Below are positions 1-11,900 of a DNA stretch of 64,000 bases, piece by piece. Numbering within the stretch: the first letter of the stretch is position 1; each line of letters opens with the position of its first letter. Under the pieces are notes generated by a model. The model did no database searches. It was not told where the DNA came from and saw nothing but the letters and a program-made list of their open reading frames with translations. Made by a program: the position numbers and the translations under genes. This stretch comes from Lophius americanus (taxonomy: Eukaryota; Chordata; Actinopteri; Lophiiformes; Lophiidae), in NCBI GenBank assembly GCA_037951165.1, contig JBBDHG010000451.1, forward strand, positions 515,001 to 579,000. Direction: 5' to 3'.

Positions 1-480
1 ATCACTGGAGGAGATTTATCCTGAATATATCATATTTTTATATATATTTGCTCTGATAATTCATGTTTTTGTAACTATGGGGACTATTTTGGGGAGATTT
101 CCACATTTTATTTGAGGAGTTCAACCAGGGGGGGTTGCTTGTATGAAGCAGGGGGATTGAGGGTCTTTTCGGGGACAGTGTAAGTGGTCCAACAATGTTT
201 TTAGCTAAAGATAATATTATTATTATAATTCTTTTCACGGGACTAAAACATCTCCTTTAGTCTGAATCTCAATCAGGACTGGATCAAAAATGCGCAGAGC
301 CCAAAATGCGGCTGCTGGTGATGCTGATGATGCTGATGATGCTGATGATGATGATGATGACATGTCCGGCTGGCCATCCTCCTCCTCATCAGGATGAAGG
401 TTATAACGTAAGACAGGCTCCAGCTGGACCGGGAGCAGCAGATCATCAGTGAACTTCTCACCAGGCTGTGATGCGCACCG
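1..480. other. Gene-free stretch with a dispersed repeat
   Basis: No coding exon is supported here. Bases about 75-190 belong to a dispersed repeat recognised by a G-run, a GTTGCTTGTATGAAGCAG-like core and a TTTTCGGGG segment. Relatives occur near 9712-9775, 18430-18500, 39217-39298, 42355-42460 and 47209-47290. A GAT/ATG-rich simple repeat lies at 315-360. Confidence 0.5.
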
Positions 481-714
481 GTGACGCCGCGCGCCTGTAA
501 GTCGCAGAAGCAGCAGACTGGCGCGGATCGGTCCCTGCTGCGCCTCATCTGGAATAACCGCGGAAAAGCCACAAATTTCATTAGCGGTTGTTTTCTGAGG
601 AGGGAGCGGTTGGCGAGAATAATCCCTCTCTTCCATCGGAGGAGGGTTTTTCTCTACTTTGCAGAATCCGCCGCAGATTCGTTCCGATCAGCACCGAACA
701 CCGGCTGGAAGAAG
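481..714 (+). promoter_or_regulatory. vsnl1: Probable vsnl1 promoter and noncoding first exon
   Basis: Bases 480-1450 are markedly richer in CG dinucleotides than the surrounding sequence, as expected of a vertebrate CpG-island promoter. A good donor (GAAG followed by GTAAGA) ends a potential exon at 714. The vsnl1 start codon sits just inside an exon whose acceptor is at 4429, so an upstream noncoding exon is needed; this is the best candidate. The exon's 5' end cannot be placed from sequence. Confidence 0.35.
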
Positions 715-1752
715 GTAAGACATTGTGGATTTATTCGTTTTCTTCACAGATTACAGGAGGAATGTGTCCATGCGTGGATGGAGAGGGGTTGAGACGCGGG
801 TACCTGCGTGCCCCTTAGAATAAAGCCTTAGAATAAACCCTCTGCCTGGAAACAGCGAGCGGACCGTCTGATCCGGATTCGGGCGTTTAAATATCTCTTT
901 TCTTTGGAAGCCAGGCGTGTTGGCGTAGTCGTATGCACATACGCGAGAAGGTGCAGGATCTGATGTGCACAACGCTCACTGCGTCGTTTCCATCGGAATG
1001 CACCACGAGCAGCAGCAGCAGCAGCAGCAGCAGCTCCGCGCGCGCAGGAGGCGGTTAGCCCTAATAGCATTAACTCGGATGTCATTGCCCAAAGCGTGCC
1101 ATAAACCCGCATCTGTCGGCCGGTATATGAGGCTGGCCCTCCTTCTGGGCCCGAGGCGCACATTTCCCTAAAACGCCGCATAATGTCAAGCAGCGCGTTT
1201 TCAGCTCCGAGCACCTTTTTTTTTTTTTTTTTTTGTGCAGAAGAAAAAAAACCTCAAGGTCATTCAGTCCGGCCTCCTTCAGGGATTAAACGACACCCCT
1301 CCTCCTGTGATTACCAATCATCCCGGGCTGGGTCGTCCGTGTGGCGCATTTAAAGCTGCAATTTGCGCTGATTTTGGCGGTTTGTTGTGGGAGGCCCGGG
1401 TCACTGCGGTGGAGGCTGCTGCTGCAGAGACCATGGTGCTGCTGGAGGTTCCCACAATGCATCAACGCTCTGCTGTCTCGTTTGTTAATTATGTCATGAC
1501 ACGTTCACTTCATGGCTTCTATCAGTAAAGACTGGAGATCTTCTTGTGCATGTGGGGGGCTACTCCAGACCTGCTGGGGGGGCATCAGAGACCTGGAACC
1601 CTACTGTGACAATTAATGTTGGATCCATGAGCCGATCAATAATGCCCCAAATCTCACAATGTACACAAAATCCACCGCTTCACGCCACTTACAAGGATAA
1701 CTACTGGTTTGAACCTGTTTGCTGACATAATCAGGATTGGGCCCTGCGTCTG

Positions 1753-3296
1753 CACTGTAAAAACATTTCATTTTCATTTACGGTAAAAATAGTGGCAACT
1801 GTGGTTGCCAGAATTTTGCTGTCAAATAAAATATGGTCACCACGACATAACGGTAAATTTTCATGAAAAAAAAAACATAGTTGATATGGGCCATGCGTCT
1901 GCACTGTAAAAAATAATTCCGCTATTTACGGTAAAGTACTGTAAAATACTTGCAGCCGCGGTTGTCAGAATTTCTGATGTAAGAAAATATGATCACAATT
2001 TAGAATAAGTTACGGTAAATTTCCATGATAATACAGGAAGGTTAAGGGCCGCGCGTCTGCACTGTAAAAACATTCTTTGTAATTGACGGTAAAATAGTGG
2101 CAGCTGTGTTTGCCACTATTGTGCTGTCAAAAAATACGGTCACCAATTACAAGACATTACGGTAAATGACTATAGAAGAACAGACATGTCAACATGTGTA
2201 CAGTACACTGTAAAAACTGTCAATAGAAAGGAAAGAAAACATGAAATTCGAAACATAGATAATCACTGTAGTAGATTTGCTTAATTTTCTTAAATAAAGG
2301 AATCATAGGTAACTTCATATTTTACGTAAAGAATTTGTGAGGAAACAGAACTTTTCTGTGAAAAAGTAAAACAAAGTAATTACCGTTAAAGAATTATTTT
2401 AACTGAATGACCGATTTTGACTGTATGGAACTTATAAATAACCAAATTAAACCAGTTATTTAGAGCATACCAAATTTCTACTGAAATAATATGCAAAAAT
2501 AGGAAATATATATTGGGAAATAATGTTGATCTCTATGTTACAAATGTCTGAATTTATTGGTAATTTACCGTAATTAACATTTTATGTAATTAATGATGTA
2601 ACCTTAAAAGCTTTGACATAATATTTGTTCTTTATGGTAATTTAACAGAATATCCTGAACATGGTCACCATATTTTTTATGGAAAAATTCTAGCAACCAC
2701 AGCTGCAGGTATTTTACTATAAATTATAGCGTGGGTTCCAGAACTTCATCATGACCATGTGTTGGACTTTACGGTACATTTCCATGAAACAGTATAGATA
2801 TACTGTAAACGTGTTTACGGTACAAGAAGTAAATTCCAATAAGTTCAATTCAATTCCAATAAGTCTTGAATTTTTTTTTAAAAACATGAAATCAACAGTA
2901 TTTCACAGTTCTGTTTAAGTTTAAATTAAAGTATCATCTTTCTGAATGGTTGAAGTTTTTTTTTTAAAATATAAATGTAAATACCACTCTGTAAAAAGTG
3001 CCAGTAAAAATGACGGTAATAAAAAATCTTTAGCGCAAAATTAGCCCCCCTAGTGGCGGTGATGTCTAACCGACCTTTCCTAAAATAAAAAGTTCTGTGT
3101 TGCCATAAAATATGAAAATAATCCACAAAATACTTTTAAGTGACATCAATATAATAAAAAAATAATAATAATAAAAAAATAATAATAATAATTTTGGGCG
3201 GACTTATTGATTTTTTAAGTATTTATTTTCATTGAGTGTCACCAATATAAGTCATTTTTTTAGTTCTTACTTTACCCTAACCCTTTTTACAGTGTA
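1753..3296. repeat. Composite repeat built from CACTGTAAAAA / ACGGTAAA motifs
   Basis: CACTGTAAAAA recurs near 1753, 1902, 2059 and 2208, each followed by blocks containing ACGGTAAA, GTGGCAACTG and GTTGCCAGAAT. The stretch closes near 3285-3296 with the complementary end TTTTTACAGTG. The first three units are about 150 bp and look like tandem copies of one block. Terminal inverted repeats of this sort are typical of non-autonomous DNA transposons of fish; the family is not identified. Confidence 0.55.
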
Positions 3297-3431
3297 CTTC
3301 ACTCTTTGGCTGTGATGTAAATCAGATAGAAGTGTGATTATGGGTCAGTCAGGAAGAACGAGTTGGACATAATTATTTTTATTTAGTCTCCAAAATGTTC
3401 TTGGATCATCTCTGACCATTCCAAAGATTGC

Positions 3432-3631
3432 TGCACTGTAAAAAAAAAACAACAACAAAAAAAAAAAACTTTTTCACAGGTTACAAACTATTAAATTAAG
3501 TAATATTGAGTCCAACATTTTTAGTTGAAAACTGTTAATTTAACAGTGTCACCAGGGGAATTGTTTTTTTTTAGGTTACTTATTGAGGTAATTTTGTTAA
3601 ATCCATCAAAAATTCCCTTTTTACAGTGTGT
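3432..3631. mobile_element. MITE-like element, about 200 bp
   Basis: The element starts with GCACTGTAAAAA and ends with CTTTTTACAGTGTG, which are inverted complements. The A/T-rich interior encodes nothing. Size, composition and ends fit a miniature inverted-repeat transposable element. A flanking duplication was not established. Confidence 0.55.
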
Positions 3632-3805
3632 TACAATATATCTGAACATACTGCAGGAATGATATAATATCAGAAACATCAGTCAAAAACAAACAAAAAT
3701 GTATTTAATGTTTCACGGCGTTGATTTTTTAAAGGTTAAATTGTAAAAACAGATTTTTTGAAAGCAATTTGAAGAATTTCCAAAGCCATTTTTTTGGTGG
3801 GATCA

Positions 3806-3929
3806 TACACTATAAAATCTTTTTAAATAAATTACCTCAATTAGTAACCTTTTTGAGTCTAACCTAGTAGTTTATGTTGTAAATACTGAATTAATTTGAG
3901 TTCATCAACGATTCTCTTTTTATAGTGTG
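3806..3929. mobile_element. Second MITE-like element with ACTATAAAA ends
   Basis: It starts with CACTATAAAATC and ends with TTTTTATAGTGTG, again complementary, about 124 bp long. The interior (AATTACCTCAA...TAGTAACC) is similar to that of the 3432-3631 element, so it is probably a diverged relative. Confidence 0.45.
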
Positions 3930-4434
3930 GTTGGCAATCCCTGATCTATATGAATACACTGTTAAAAAAAATAAAAAAAGTTTGAGGTGAGATTGTTTCC
4001 GCAGCGCAGCAGTTCAGTTATGGGACCCGGGCCCCCCGTGAGATGGTTTTTAGTGACACCCCTGATGTCCACCATACATTTAAGCGCTATATATCGAACC
4101 AGTGATGAAGATGACAGCATCCTCGGGAACCAAACGCAGGTTCTGTTGTCACTGCCGGGTTGTAGGACAAGCGGAAAGTTGATAGCGGCAATCGAACATT
4201 TAATGAAGTGCTCTGACAGCGAGGATCCAGGTCAGTGCTTCTCGGGCCGCAGACCGGCACAAGCAGGCTGGAGGGACAGAAATAGAACAGGAGCACCAGG
4301 GAGAGGAAGGAGAAAAAAAAAAAAAACACTCTCTGTGCTCATGTTTGAAGAGAGAGAGAGAGAGAAAAAAAACGCTCTGCTGCGCTGAAGCGTAGATAAA
4401 TGCATTATTCACGTGTTCTTGCACCACAGGAATC

Positions 4435-5471
4435 ATGGGAAAGCAGAACAGCAAGCTGACTCCTGAGGTGATGGAGGATCTGGTGAAGAGCACAGAGTTT
4501 AACGAACACGAGCTGAAGCAGTGGTACAAAGGCTTCCTCAAAGACTGCCCCACCGGCCGCCTCAACCTGGAGGAGTTCCAGCAGCTTTATGTCAAGGTTG
4601 GCGCCCAATCACCTCCTCATGGCGTTTAAAACAAAAAAAAAACACGTCAGCCGCCATTAAAAGTCCACGCTTGAATTATTGAACGCGCCTTCTTCTCCTC
4701 CTCCTCCCACGTTCGCAGTTCTTCCCCTACGGCGACGCGTCGAAGTTTGCGCAGCACGCCTTCAGAACCTTCGATAAGAACGGAGACGGGACCATCGACT
4801 TCCGAGAGTTCATCTGCGCCCTGTCCATCACGTCCCGCGGCAGCTTCGAGCAGAAGCTGAACTGGGCCTTCAACATGTACGACCTGGACGGAGACGGCAA
4901 AATCACCCGAGTGGAGATGCTGGAGATAATCGAGGTGAGGGATTGGGTGGGTTTTCTTTCTGCCGCGGGTCCATAAAAAGAATTCCGCCGCCGTATTGGG
5001 TTACACGGAGCCGTTTCTGGAAGGGCGGTCGGTAAATGTGATCCGATGTTGGAGGCTGTCGACGGTTCCTGAAATGCTCTGTCTGAACTTTTGCTAGCAG
5101 GGTTGGACCTTCGTCTTCATTTGTACCCAGCAGCTGATTCCACACTTTATTACAAATGTATTTCCGACCCTTACGGTTCTGGTGTTTGCGTGAATCGCCG
5201 ATCCACGTGTTTTGCGTTAAAAAGCATTTCTATTGGCTGAAATCAGAATGATCCCTTCTGTCTAACATCTCAGGCGATCTACAAGATGGTGGGCACCGTG
5301 ATCATGATGAAGATGAACGAGGACGGTTTGACACCGGAGCAGCGGGTGGACAAGATCTTCAGCAAGATGGACAAGAACAACGACGACCAGATCTCGTTGG
5401 AGGAGTTCAAAGAGGCGGCGAAGAGCGACCCGTCCATCGTGCTGCTGTTGCAGTGTGACATGCAGAAGTGA
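4435..5471 (+). CDS. vsnl1: Visinin-like protein 1 (VILIP-1), neuronal calcium sensor
   Basis: Coding exons are 4435-4596, 4719-4934 and 5274-5471, all joined in phase 0 by GT-AG introns, giving 191 aa, the normal VILIP-1 length. The N-terminus MGKQNSK carries the glycine for N-myristoylation used in the calcium-myristoyl switch. EF-hand 1 is the degenerate Cys-Pro type (CPTGRLNLEEF, near residue 38). Three canonical loops follow: DKNGDGTIDFRE, DLDGDGKITRVE and DKNNDDQISLEE. The protein closely matches vertebrate VILIP-1 as I remember it, and is clearly nearer to it than to hippocalcin or HPCAL1. The protein is a cytosolic and membrane calcium sensor of neurons. The start is the ATG five bases after an acceptor at 4429. 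Neighbouring smc6 on the opposite strand matches the vertebrate VSNL1-SMC6 linkage. Whether this is the a or b teleost duplicate cannot be told. Confidence 0.96.
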
Positions 5472-5581
5472 GCCGGCCCCCCCCAACCCCCACCCCCACC
5501 CCTCAGCCCGTCTGTGACCCACACACTGGACAGCAGCACATGTTTAAATGTCTCATTAGGTTCTCTGCCATTTCCACAGGA

Positions 5582-5582
<1 letters not shown>

Positions 5583-5634
<52 letters not shown>
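5583..5634 (+). repeat. (CAA)n microsatellite in the vsnl1 3'UTR
   Basis: About 17 uninterrupted AAC/CAA triplets lie 112 bases after the vsnl1 stop codon. Because the tract is inside the probable 3'UTR it would be transcribed. Poly-Gln, poly-Asn and poly-Cys frames over it are artefacts of the repeat. Confidence 0.9.
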
Positions 5635-6943
5635 GTGCTCGGACTCTTTTCTCAGTGGACTCGCTTCTCGTGGTTGTGTGCATGAAGAATGTTGCTGAAT
5701 CATTTTGAATATCGCTATAAGACGTCATCGTTTCTATTTGGAGAACAAGCCGGTGTGATTCCTGCACAGTGACCCCCCCCCCCCACATCCCACCTTAGCT
5801 TGTATATCAGTGGAGCACCGCGTTCAGTTCTGTTCCTGCAGTATTTAGGCCCCTCCCCCCTGACCCCCTCCGCCCGTGTTGACCGCCGGTTCTACCGTAC
5901 GCTTTACATTCTAGTAACGACAAACAATCCTTCCTATGATAATTGTAACCGTCTCTTTCACCTGAGAGAGGCTCCCGCCCGGTCCACACGTGGTTCCGCG
6001 CGTGACGGAACCGAGAAGGCGTCGGTTCTTTGCATGCATATATTATGTGTCAAATAATCTATTCTCTTACCTTTTACATCTTTAGGTGGTCTAAAAGAGG
6101 GAACCCTCCAGAGTTTATTCAGTAGTGTTGCATGGGATGTACAGTGTGTGACTCGTCGGAACTCCATCACTTCACCTGCACTCAGGTGGGAGCATGCTTC
6201 CCTCCTTCATCCACGTGTACGTGTGACGCTTTCAGAGATTTTTGGGTTGTAGTCTCCCCAGAGGGAGTTTTTTTTCTGTTTGATTTCACGGTGAGGAACT
6301 TCTTTTGATTCGTTTATTGTGCCGAAGGCGAAAATTCCCTGCATTTTCCTCCAAAACCAAATTTGGACTGAGCGCCGCTCATATCGACATGTTGAAAGAG
6401 AGAGGAAGACAAATGTGTTCAGTCGACTGAGCTGGGAGTTCTTCCGTTACCGCAAAAAAAAAAAGAAGGTTTACTGGACATTCCTGCTTTCTTTTTATTT
6501 ATTTATTATTATTATTATAATAAGGATTAACTTTTAATTATTGGAATTATTCCAACAGTCATTGAAGATGCAGGACCCTCGAAACGAAGCTTGACGAAGC
6601 TTTCGAAAAGAGTGTTCCACAGCGAGACGAGATGATGATGATGATGATGATGAGTTTTCTTTCCCATTTCCTGGCCATACAAGCACTGAACCAGAGTCTG
6701 CTTGTAGTCAACTTCCACTAGTGGAGGCTGCAGAAGCTTCTCACGGTTCTGTCTGTAAACCAAACCCCTCCCACAGCTCAGCTATTATTTCTATATTTCG
6801 GTCCAGTCACCGCGTCCGATTCTCTGTGGAGTAAATGTTTCTATCAGATCTGTAAAAAAGAAAAATCATAATGCAAGTGACTGTATTCTTTTATACATGT
6901 GGCATGTGTTGCACCCAAAAATACTTCTGTAGTGATTAAAATT

Positions 6944-6949
6944 AATAAA
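6944..6949 (+). terminator. vsnl1: Polyadenylation signal, probable vsnl1 3' end
   Basis: AATAAA occurs about 1.47 kb after the vsnl1 stop codon. No coding sequence lies between the stop and this signal, consistent with a long 3'UTR. Cleavage would be expected near 6960-6975. Use of the site is inferred. Confidence 0.5.
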
Positions 6950-7089
6950 CCATCTCCAGGCTTTTTCAAAAGGCTCCGTCTGACAGTCGTAGTGGATGGA
7001 AGTGACCGTATTTGTTCGTACGCCGATCAGCCAAGTCATTAACGCTTTTGATGTCCTGCTCAGCTGTTTGGTTGAGCTGGTTTTGAGTC

Positions 7090-7260
7090 GCTATTTCTTA
7101 TCGATAGAAATTGGACAGAACCGGTTTATAATGGGACTCAGTGGCAGCATGTATAAGGGGCCGAGAATGGAGCCCTGGGGGACACCACGGTGCAAAAGGG
7201 CCCACGGAGGAGGAGTATCAAAGCCTCCATAACGAGACTCAGGGCTGTTTTTAAGGCAAA
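7090..7260 (-). mobile_element. LINE reverse-transcriptase fragment (L2-like)
   Basis: The minus strand contains the reverse-transcriptase signature GVPQGSILGPL at about 7150-7190, followed by a broken frame. A second fragment with the same motif region is at 14270-14420. Both are short, frame-disrupted relics. The assignment to the L2/CR1 group is tentative and rests on the motif only. Confidence 0.5.
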
Positions 7261-8535
7261 GGGGGCGGAGCAAAGTAAAAATGGTATTCTTAAAATGTGG
7301 ATGAACATGAATGTTTTCTCCATACAAATTATAATACAAAAAAAACAAAAACATGTTCAGTGTGACCAATATTTAACAAACAGCCCAAAAACCTTTTTGT
7401 TCGTTTTTAGAAGATTTAGATTTTTATCCCTGTATTATTTTTAATATATATATATTTTTTTTAATTCATTATAAATATGTTATGACTCAACATATTTAAC
7501 CAAAAGTACAATCGGCTCTTAATGGGAAAGAAGTGCAGCCACTAAAATGGCTGATTCACTTATTACACATTTAATATAATTTTATTAAGTCTAAGAGTTT
7601 CCTGGTTCCATTTAAACATTTTAAAAACATCTGTAAATAACCCATTTATGTTGATATTAGGGTCAAAAGTCCCTCTCTCACTTTTATTGCGCAATATTGA
7701 GATCAGATAATCTTATTTCCGGTTCTTTATAAATATGCTTTTATTCTGAAAGGGATTTCCCGATAGAATCCGTGTTATCGAACAGTAGCTTTACAGCGCA
7801 AACAAAGGAGGGAAACTGTAAAGTTTAAGGACAAAAAGAAAGAAGGTTTTATGTATTATCAACACTAATACAGATAGAAATGGGCGAATCAGGATAACCA
7901 CCTTCATCCTGAATTATTGGGCCAGTTTAAAGGGACAAAGTGAGATGCATCTTGCAAAATTCATGTTATAAGGGTGCTGGGAGTATAGTAGGTAGAATTT
8001 TTAAAGTTTTGGATGGATAGGAAACAGAAAAGCTCAGTAATCAGGTATAAGTGAGTAAAAAATCAGTCCAACAGTTCCAACATCAGTTTCACCTCCCTGG
8101 TATTTTATCACACCAGAAGTTGATACAAATTTATTACAGAAAATACAAAACATCTCCAAATTGGTACCAACATGGACGTAGTAGAAAATTATATCAATCA
8201 GCACTTTCTTGACAACTTATTCATATTCACAGAAGATGCCAAAGATCCTGAATTATATTCCAAAGACTATAGAATAGGTAAAACATTCAACAGGACAACG
8301 GGACGGTAGTAAAGTCAAACATAAAGTGTGATTGATTTTAGCAGAAGAAGAAGAAGAAGAAAAAGAGGAAAAAGATGAAGTAAAGAAGAAGAAGAAGAGG
8401 AATAATAAGAACGTCTTTAAAAGTGAAGACAAAAAGATATACATAAAGTGTGTTTAATCTTAGAAAAAGAAGAAGTAGAAGTAAAGAAGAAGAGGAAGAT
8501 GAAGAAGCAGAAGACCCTCCAAAAGGAACAAGGTT
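7261..8535. other. Intergenic AT-rich sequence between vsnl1 and smc6
   Basis: No gene is seen. Notable content is AT-rich low-complexity DNA and two GAA/AGAAG purine tracts at 8342-8400 and 8465-8515. Frames in this stretch are short and of low complexity. Confidence 0.5.
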
Positions 8536-8541
8536 TTTATT
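8536..8541 (-). terminator. smc6: Possible smc6 polyadenylation signal
   Basis: TTTATT on the plus strand reads AATAAA on the minus strand, about 400 bases downstream of the smc6 stop at 8938. It is the most suitable of the few signals I noticed, but nothing in the sequence proves its use. Confidence 0.3.
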
Positions 8542-8937
8542 TGTTATAAAACAGTCATGTGAATATATTACCTATGTGTCGTTTCTAGTTTGGGTAATTT
8601 TTGTGTAATTATTCGTTGAATTGAGTTCAGCTAGCTTAACTTGAAGTAGCGTCATGCTACTGCCATGCGACTGTATGGAATTAATCTTAAACCGTATGTA
8701 TTTTTACTCGTTCCTGTTTGGGTTCTGGATTTAAAGAAATCTGAAAAACACCCCTTAAAAGTTTCTGACCACAAAAGAGAAACTAAAACCCCTTAAAAAG
8801 TCCCCAATCCAGAAAAGGGAAACGAACAAACGTGTAACGTAATAACACAATTATTCTTTTAATTATAAGTCCGAGAACACGCCCCCGAGAATAAACACAC
8901 AGGTCTGATGATGAAGATGACGATGGTGAGGTCCAGT

Positions 8938-11900
8938 TTAATCTTCACCATCCTCAGTTTCACTCTGGACCCCCTCTGGATCCAGAAGATGGTGCATTTT
9001 GATGAAGTCGGTTTTGGGAAGATTACTGAAGAACACACACATCTGATCAGTTTCCAAACATAAAGCCATTAAAAAAAAAGCAAAGACACTTTTAATCCAC
9101 TTGGTACCGGTCCATGGGCATTGGACCGGTACTCCCTGTCCTCATCTTCTTCGTGGGCTTTTCAGATTTATTATGTATAGCCTCAAAGACTTTATAACAA
9201 GGAACAACTGGATGGATTTCAGGAAAGATAAGTTGTGTATTTATACCACCAGGGGGAGCTTTATCTCCAAAGACACAAATTAACACAACTTCCTAACCGT
9301 CTCTACTGGTCCAAATGTTCCCCATGTGAACCGCCTCAAGGAGACCAAACTTTTTATTTGTAATATTAAGATGTAATTGTTCATAGGTCAATCACTGGGG
9401 GGTCATTTTGACAAAACCTGCTTTTTATTGACCGTTACTTCCCAAGATTCGTCAGATTTAGTCCAAATTGGCTCATATGGATCTACACAAGTAGAACTAT
9501 CTTGTATTTATAATATTTCTCCATAATAGTTCATATTTTATTCACTAGGGGGATTTTTTTGTGGAAAACACAGTTTGGCCTACCCTAAGTTACGTTGAGT
9601 CACTATGGGATCTGATCCTAGAACAGACTGACGACATCATAGAAATAGTTAGGTTGAGACAATATGGACTTTTTGGGATTATTAATGAGTCACATTTAAT
9701 CTGAGGAGTTCAATCAAGGGGACTGCTGGTACAACGCAGGGCGTTGGGGCCTTTTCGGGGAGATAAACCCTTGCTGTCGGGAAGGACAGCGCAGGACTGG
9801 TTATTAAATGTTATTAAAATGTTCAATTAAAAAGCTAACAGTTAGGACAACGTGTTGAACAAACATTAGAAAGTGCGCCACCTGGTGTCGAGGGGAGTGA
9901 TGAAGAAAAACTGTCGGAAGTGCTGCCGCTGGGAAAGCTCCAGCAGGAGGTCCAGAGAGACTCTGCGATTGGGACTGTCCTGTTTGAAACAAACCACGAG
10001 CGCCTGATGATTAAAAGGAACGACGGCCAAACTGGTTTTAAACAAACGCGTCTGAGATCCGGTGGATCCGTAGTTCCGTCTGCTCACCATGTAGACGTCG
10101 AACTCGTCCAGGCATCTGAAGGGGGAGGCCGTGATCTCCCACAGCGACAGCAGGAAGCAAATGGTGGAGAAGGAGCGCTCCCCGCCCGACAGCAACTTCA
10201 CGTCACTGTCATCGTCGTTGTCCCACCCCGGAGGCGATACCTTCACCGGACAGGGGTGGACTTCATTAGTTGGTCTTTTCTACAACCGGTAATCACGGCT
10301 TACTAGTACTAGAACTAGTACTTAGCTGGACTAGTTCTGGTGGTAGCAGCGAAGAACTTAGCCAAACCAGTTTTATTATTGAAAGTAAAGGATTTAGCCA
10401 AACAAGCACTGGCCATCTCTGGGAGAGTTTCCATTTCCGGGAGATGTTCCATCTGTGGGAGATGTTCCATCTCTGGGAGATGTTCCTCACCTGACCACTT
10501 GCTCCTGAAGGACTTAGCCAACTAGCTGTGGTAGAAGCAGCGAAGAACTTAGCCAAACCAGTTTCATTATTAGCAGCAATGAATTTAGCCAAACTAGCTC
10601 TGGTAGTAGCCGCGAAGGACTTAGCCAAGCTAGCTCTGGTAGTAGCCGCGAAGGACTTAGCCAAGCTAGCTCTGGTAGCAGTCAAAGCAGACTGACGGTG
10701 TCAGTGGAGAAATCAGTCAAACTAGCATCTTTCTGAAAATTCCAGATGTTTAAAGACATTTTCACACCTTAAATTAAGAAAAGCACATTTCCGACATTTA
10801 AGGATATAGTTCTCGCAAACATTTGTCTCATAAATGTACAAATCAATGAAACTGAGCGGGCATCGGGATCAAAGCAGCAAAAAGAAAACCTTCTGGTCTA
10901 AGCGTGACGCACCGAGATGGAAAGCGTCTCGTTGTCGTGATCAAACACCATGGCACCGCCGCACTTCATCTTGATCAGGAAGTTGCTGAAGTATAACTTG
11001 CATCTGACGGAGAGGGACCTTCGGGAGTCGGACACAAACAGAACTTTCCACCAGCCGTCCGACACAAAGATGGATGAACTCTGAGCTGATGCTGGTCGAA
11101 GGTTTACCTGCGCAGAACTTTGTATCTGCTCTGCCGGTCCAGAATGATGTCATCCAGTCGATCCACAAACTTCCGTAGGTCCTTCACTTGTTTGACTTTC
11201 TGCCTGTAGAGGGTCATGGACTCGGCGTACTCCCTAAGCGGACGGAGACATCATGTGGCGATCTCACACAACCTCCACCCAGCCGTGACGTGCGGGGAGC
11301 TGTTCCTCACCTGATCACCTGCTCCTGCCGGCCGTGGCTGCTCTCGTACGCCGTGACTTTCGTTTCCAGCTCAAAGATTTCTGCGTCCAGGCTCTTGGCG
11401 CTGCGGGTCGCCGCCCGCCGCTCCGGACTGATCTCTGAGGCTTTGGCGGTGCATTCCTTGTCGTCACATGAAAGTTATTATGCTGCGTGGATTAGTGGAT
11501 CTTAAAGGAGCAGTTCACCCTAAATGAAAATGTATGTATGTTTCTGGTTTGGTCTATTTAATCCGTTTCCTGTTTCATTTCGCCTCATCCTGTCCTACTG
11601 GTGGAGGTGTGGAGGAGTCCAGGAGGTAGGGCAGTGGAGTTTATAACACCAGATCCACCATCCCTACTCTTCACTTGTCCAAACCATCTCAATCTGGCCT
11701 CTAGGACTTTTGTCTCCAAGACGTCTAACCTGGACTGTCAAGGTGCTCAGGACCGATCCTTGGTGCATACCCACCTCCACCTCCACCATCAGTCACTCCT
11801 ACTGCTCACCTCACCGCTGTTACGCTGCACTCATACATATCCTGGACCACTAACATACGTCCTGTCCCTCCAGACCTCCTCATGCAATCCCACAATTCCT

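Larger units (their letters stand above)
715..4429 (+). other. Putative vsnl1 intron 1, no coding sequence seen
   Basis: If the first exon ends at 714, this is the first intron. It holds an (AGC)n microsatellite near 1008-1035, a T-run at 1216-1234, and a cluster of inverted-repeat elements with ACTGTAAAAA ends between 1750 and 3930, listed separately. The open frames here are short and resemble no protein I know. Confidence 0.4.

Noticed and set aside
9866..10246. 126-residue ORF taken as one exon of smc6
   Set aside because: The frame reads through an intron; a donor after CLDEFDVYM (10088/10087) and an acceptor before DSPNRR (9980) split it into two exons.
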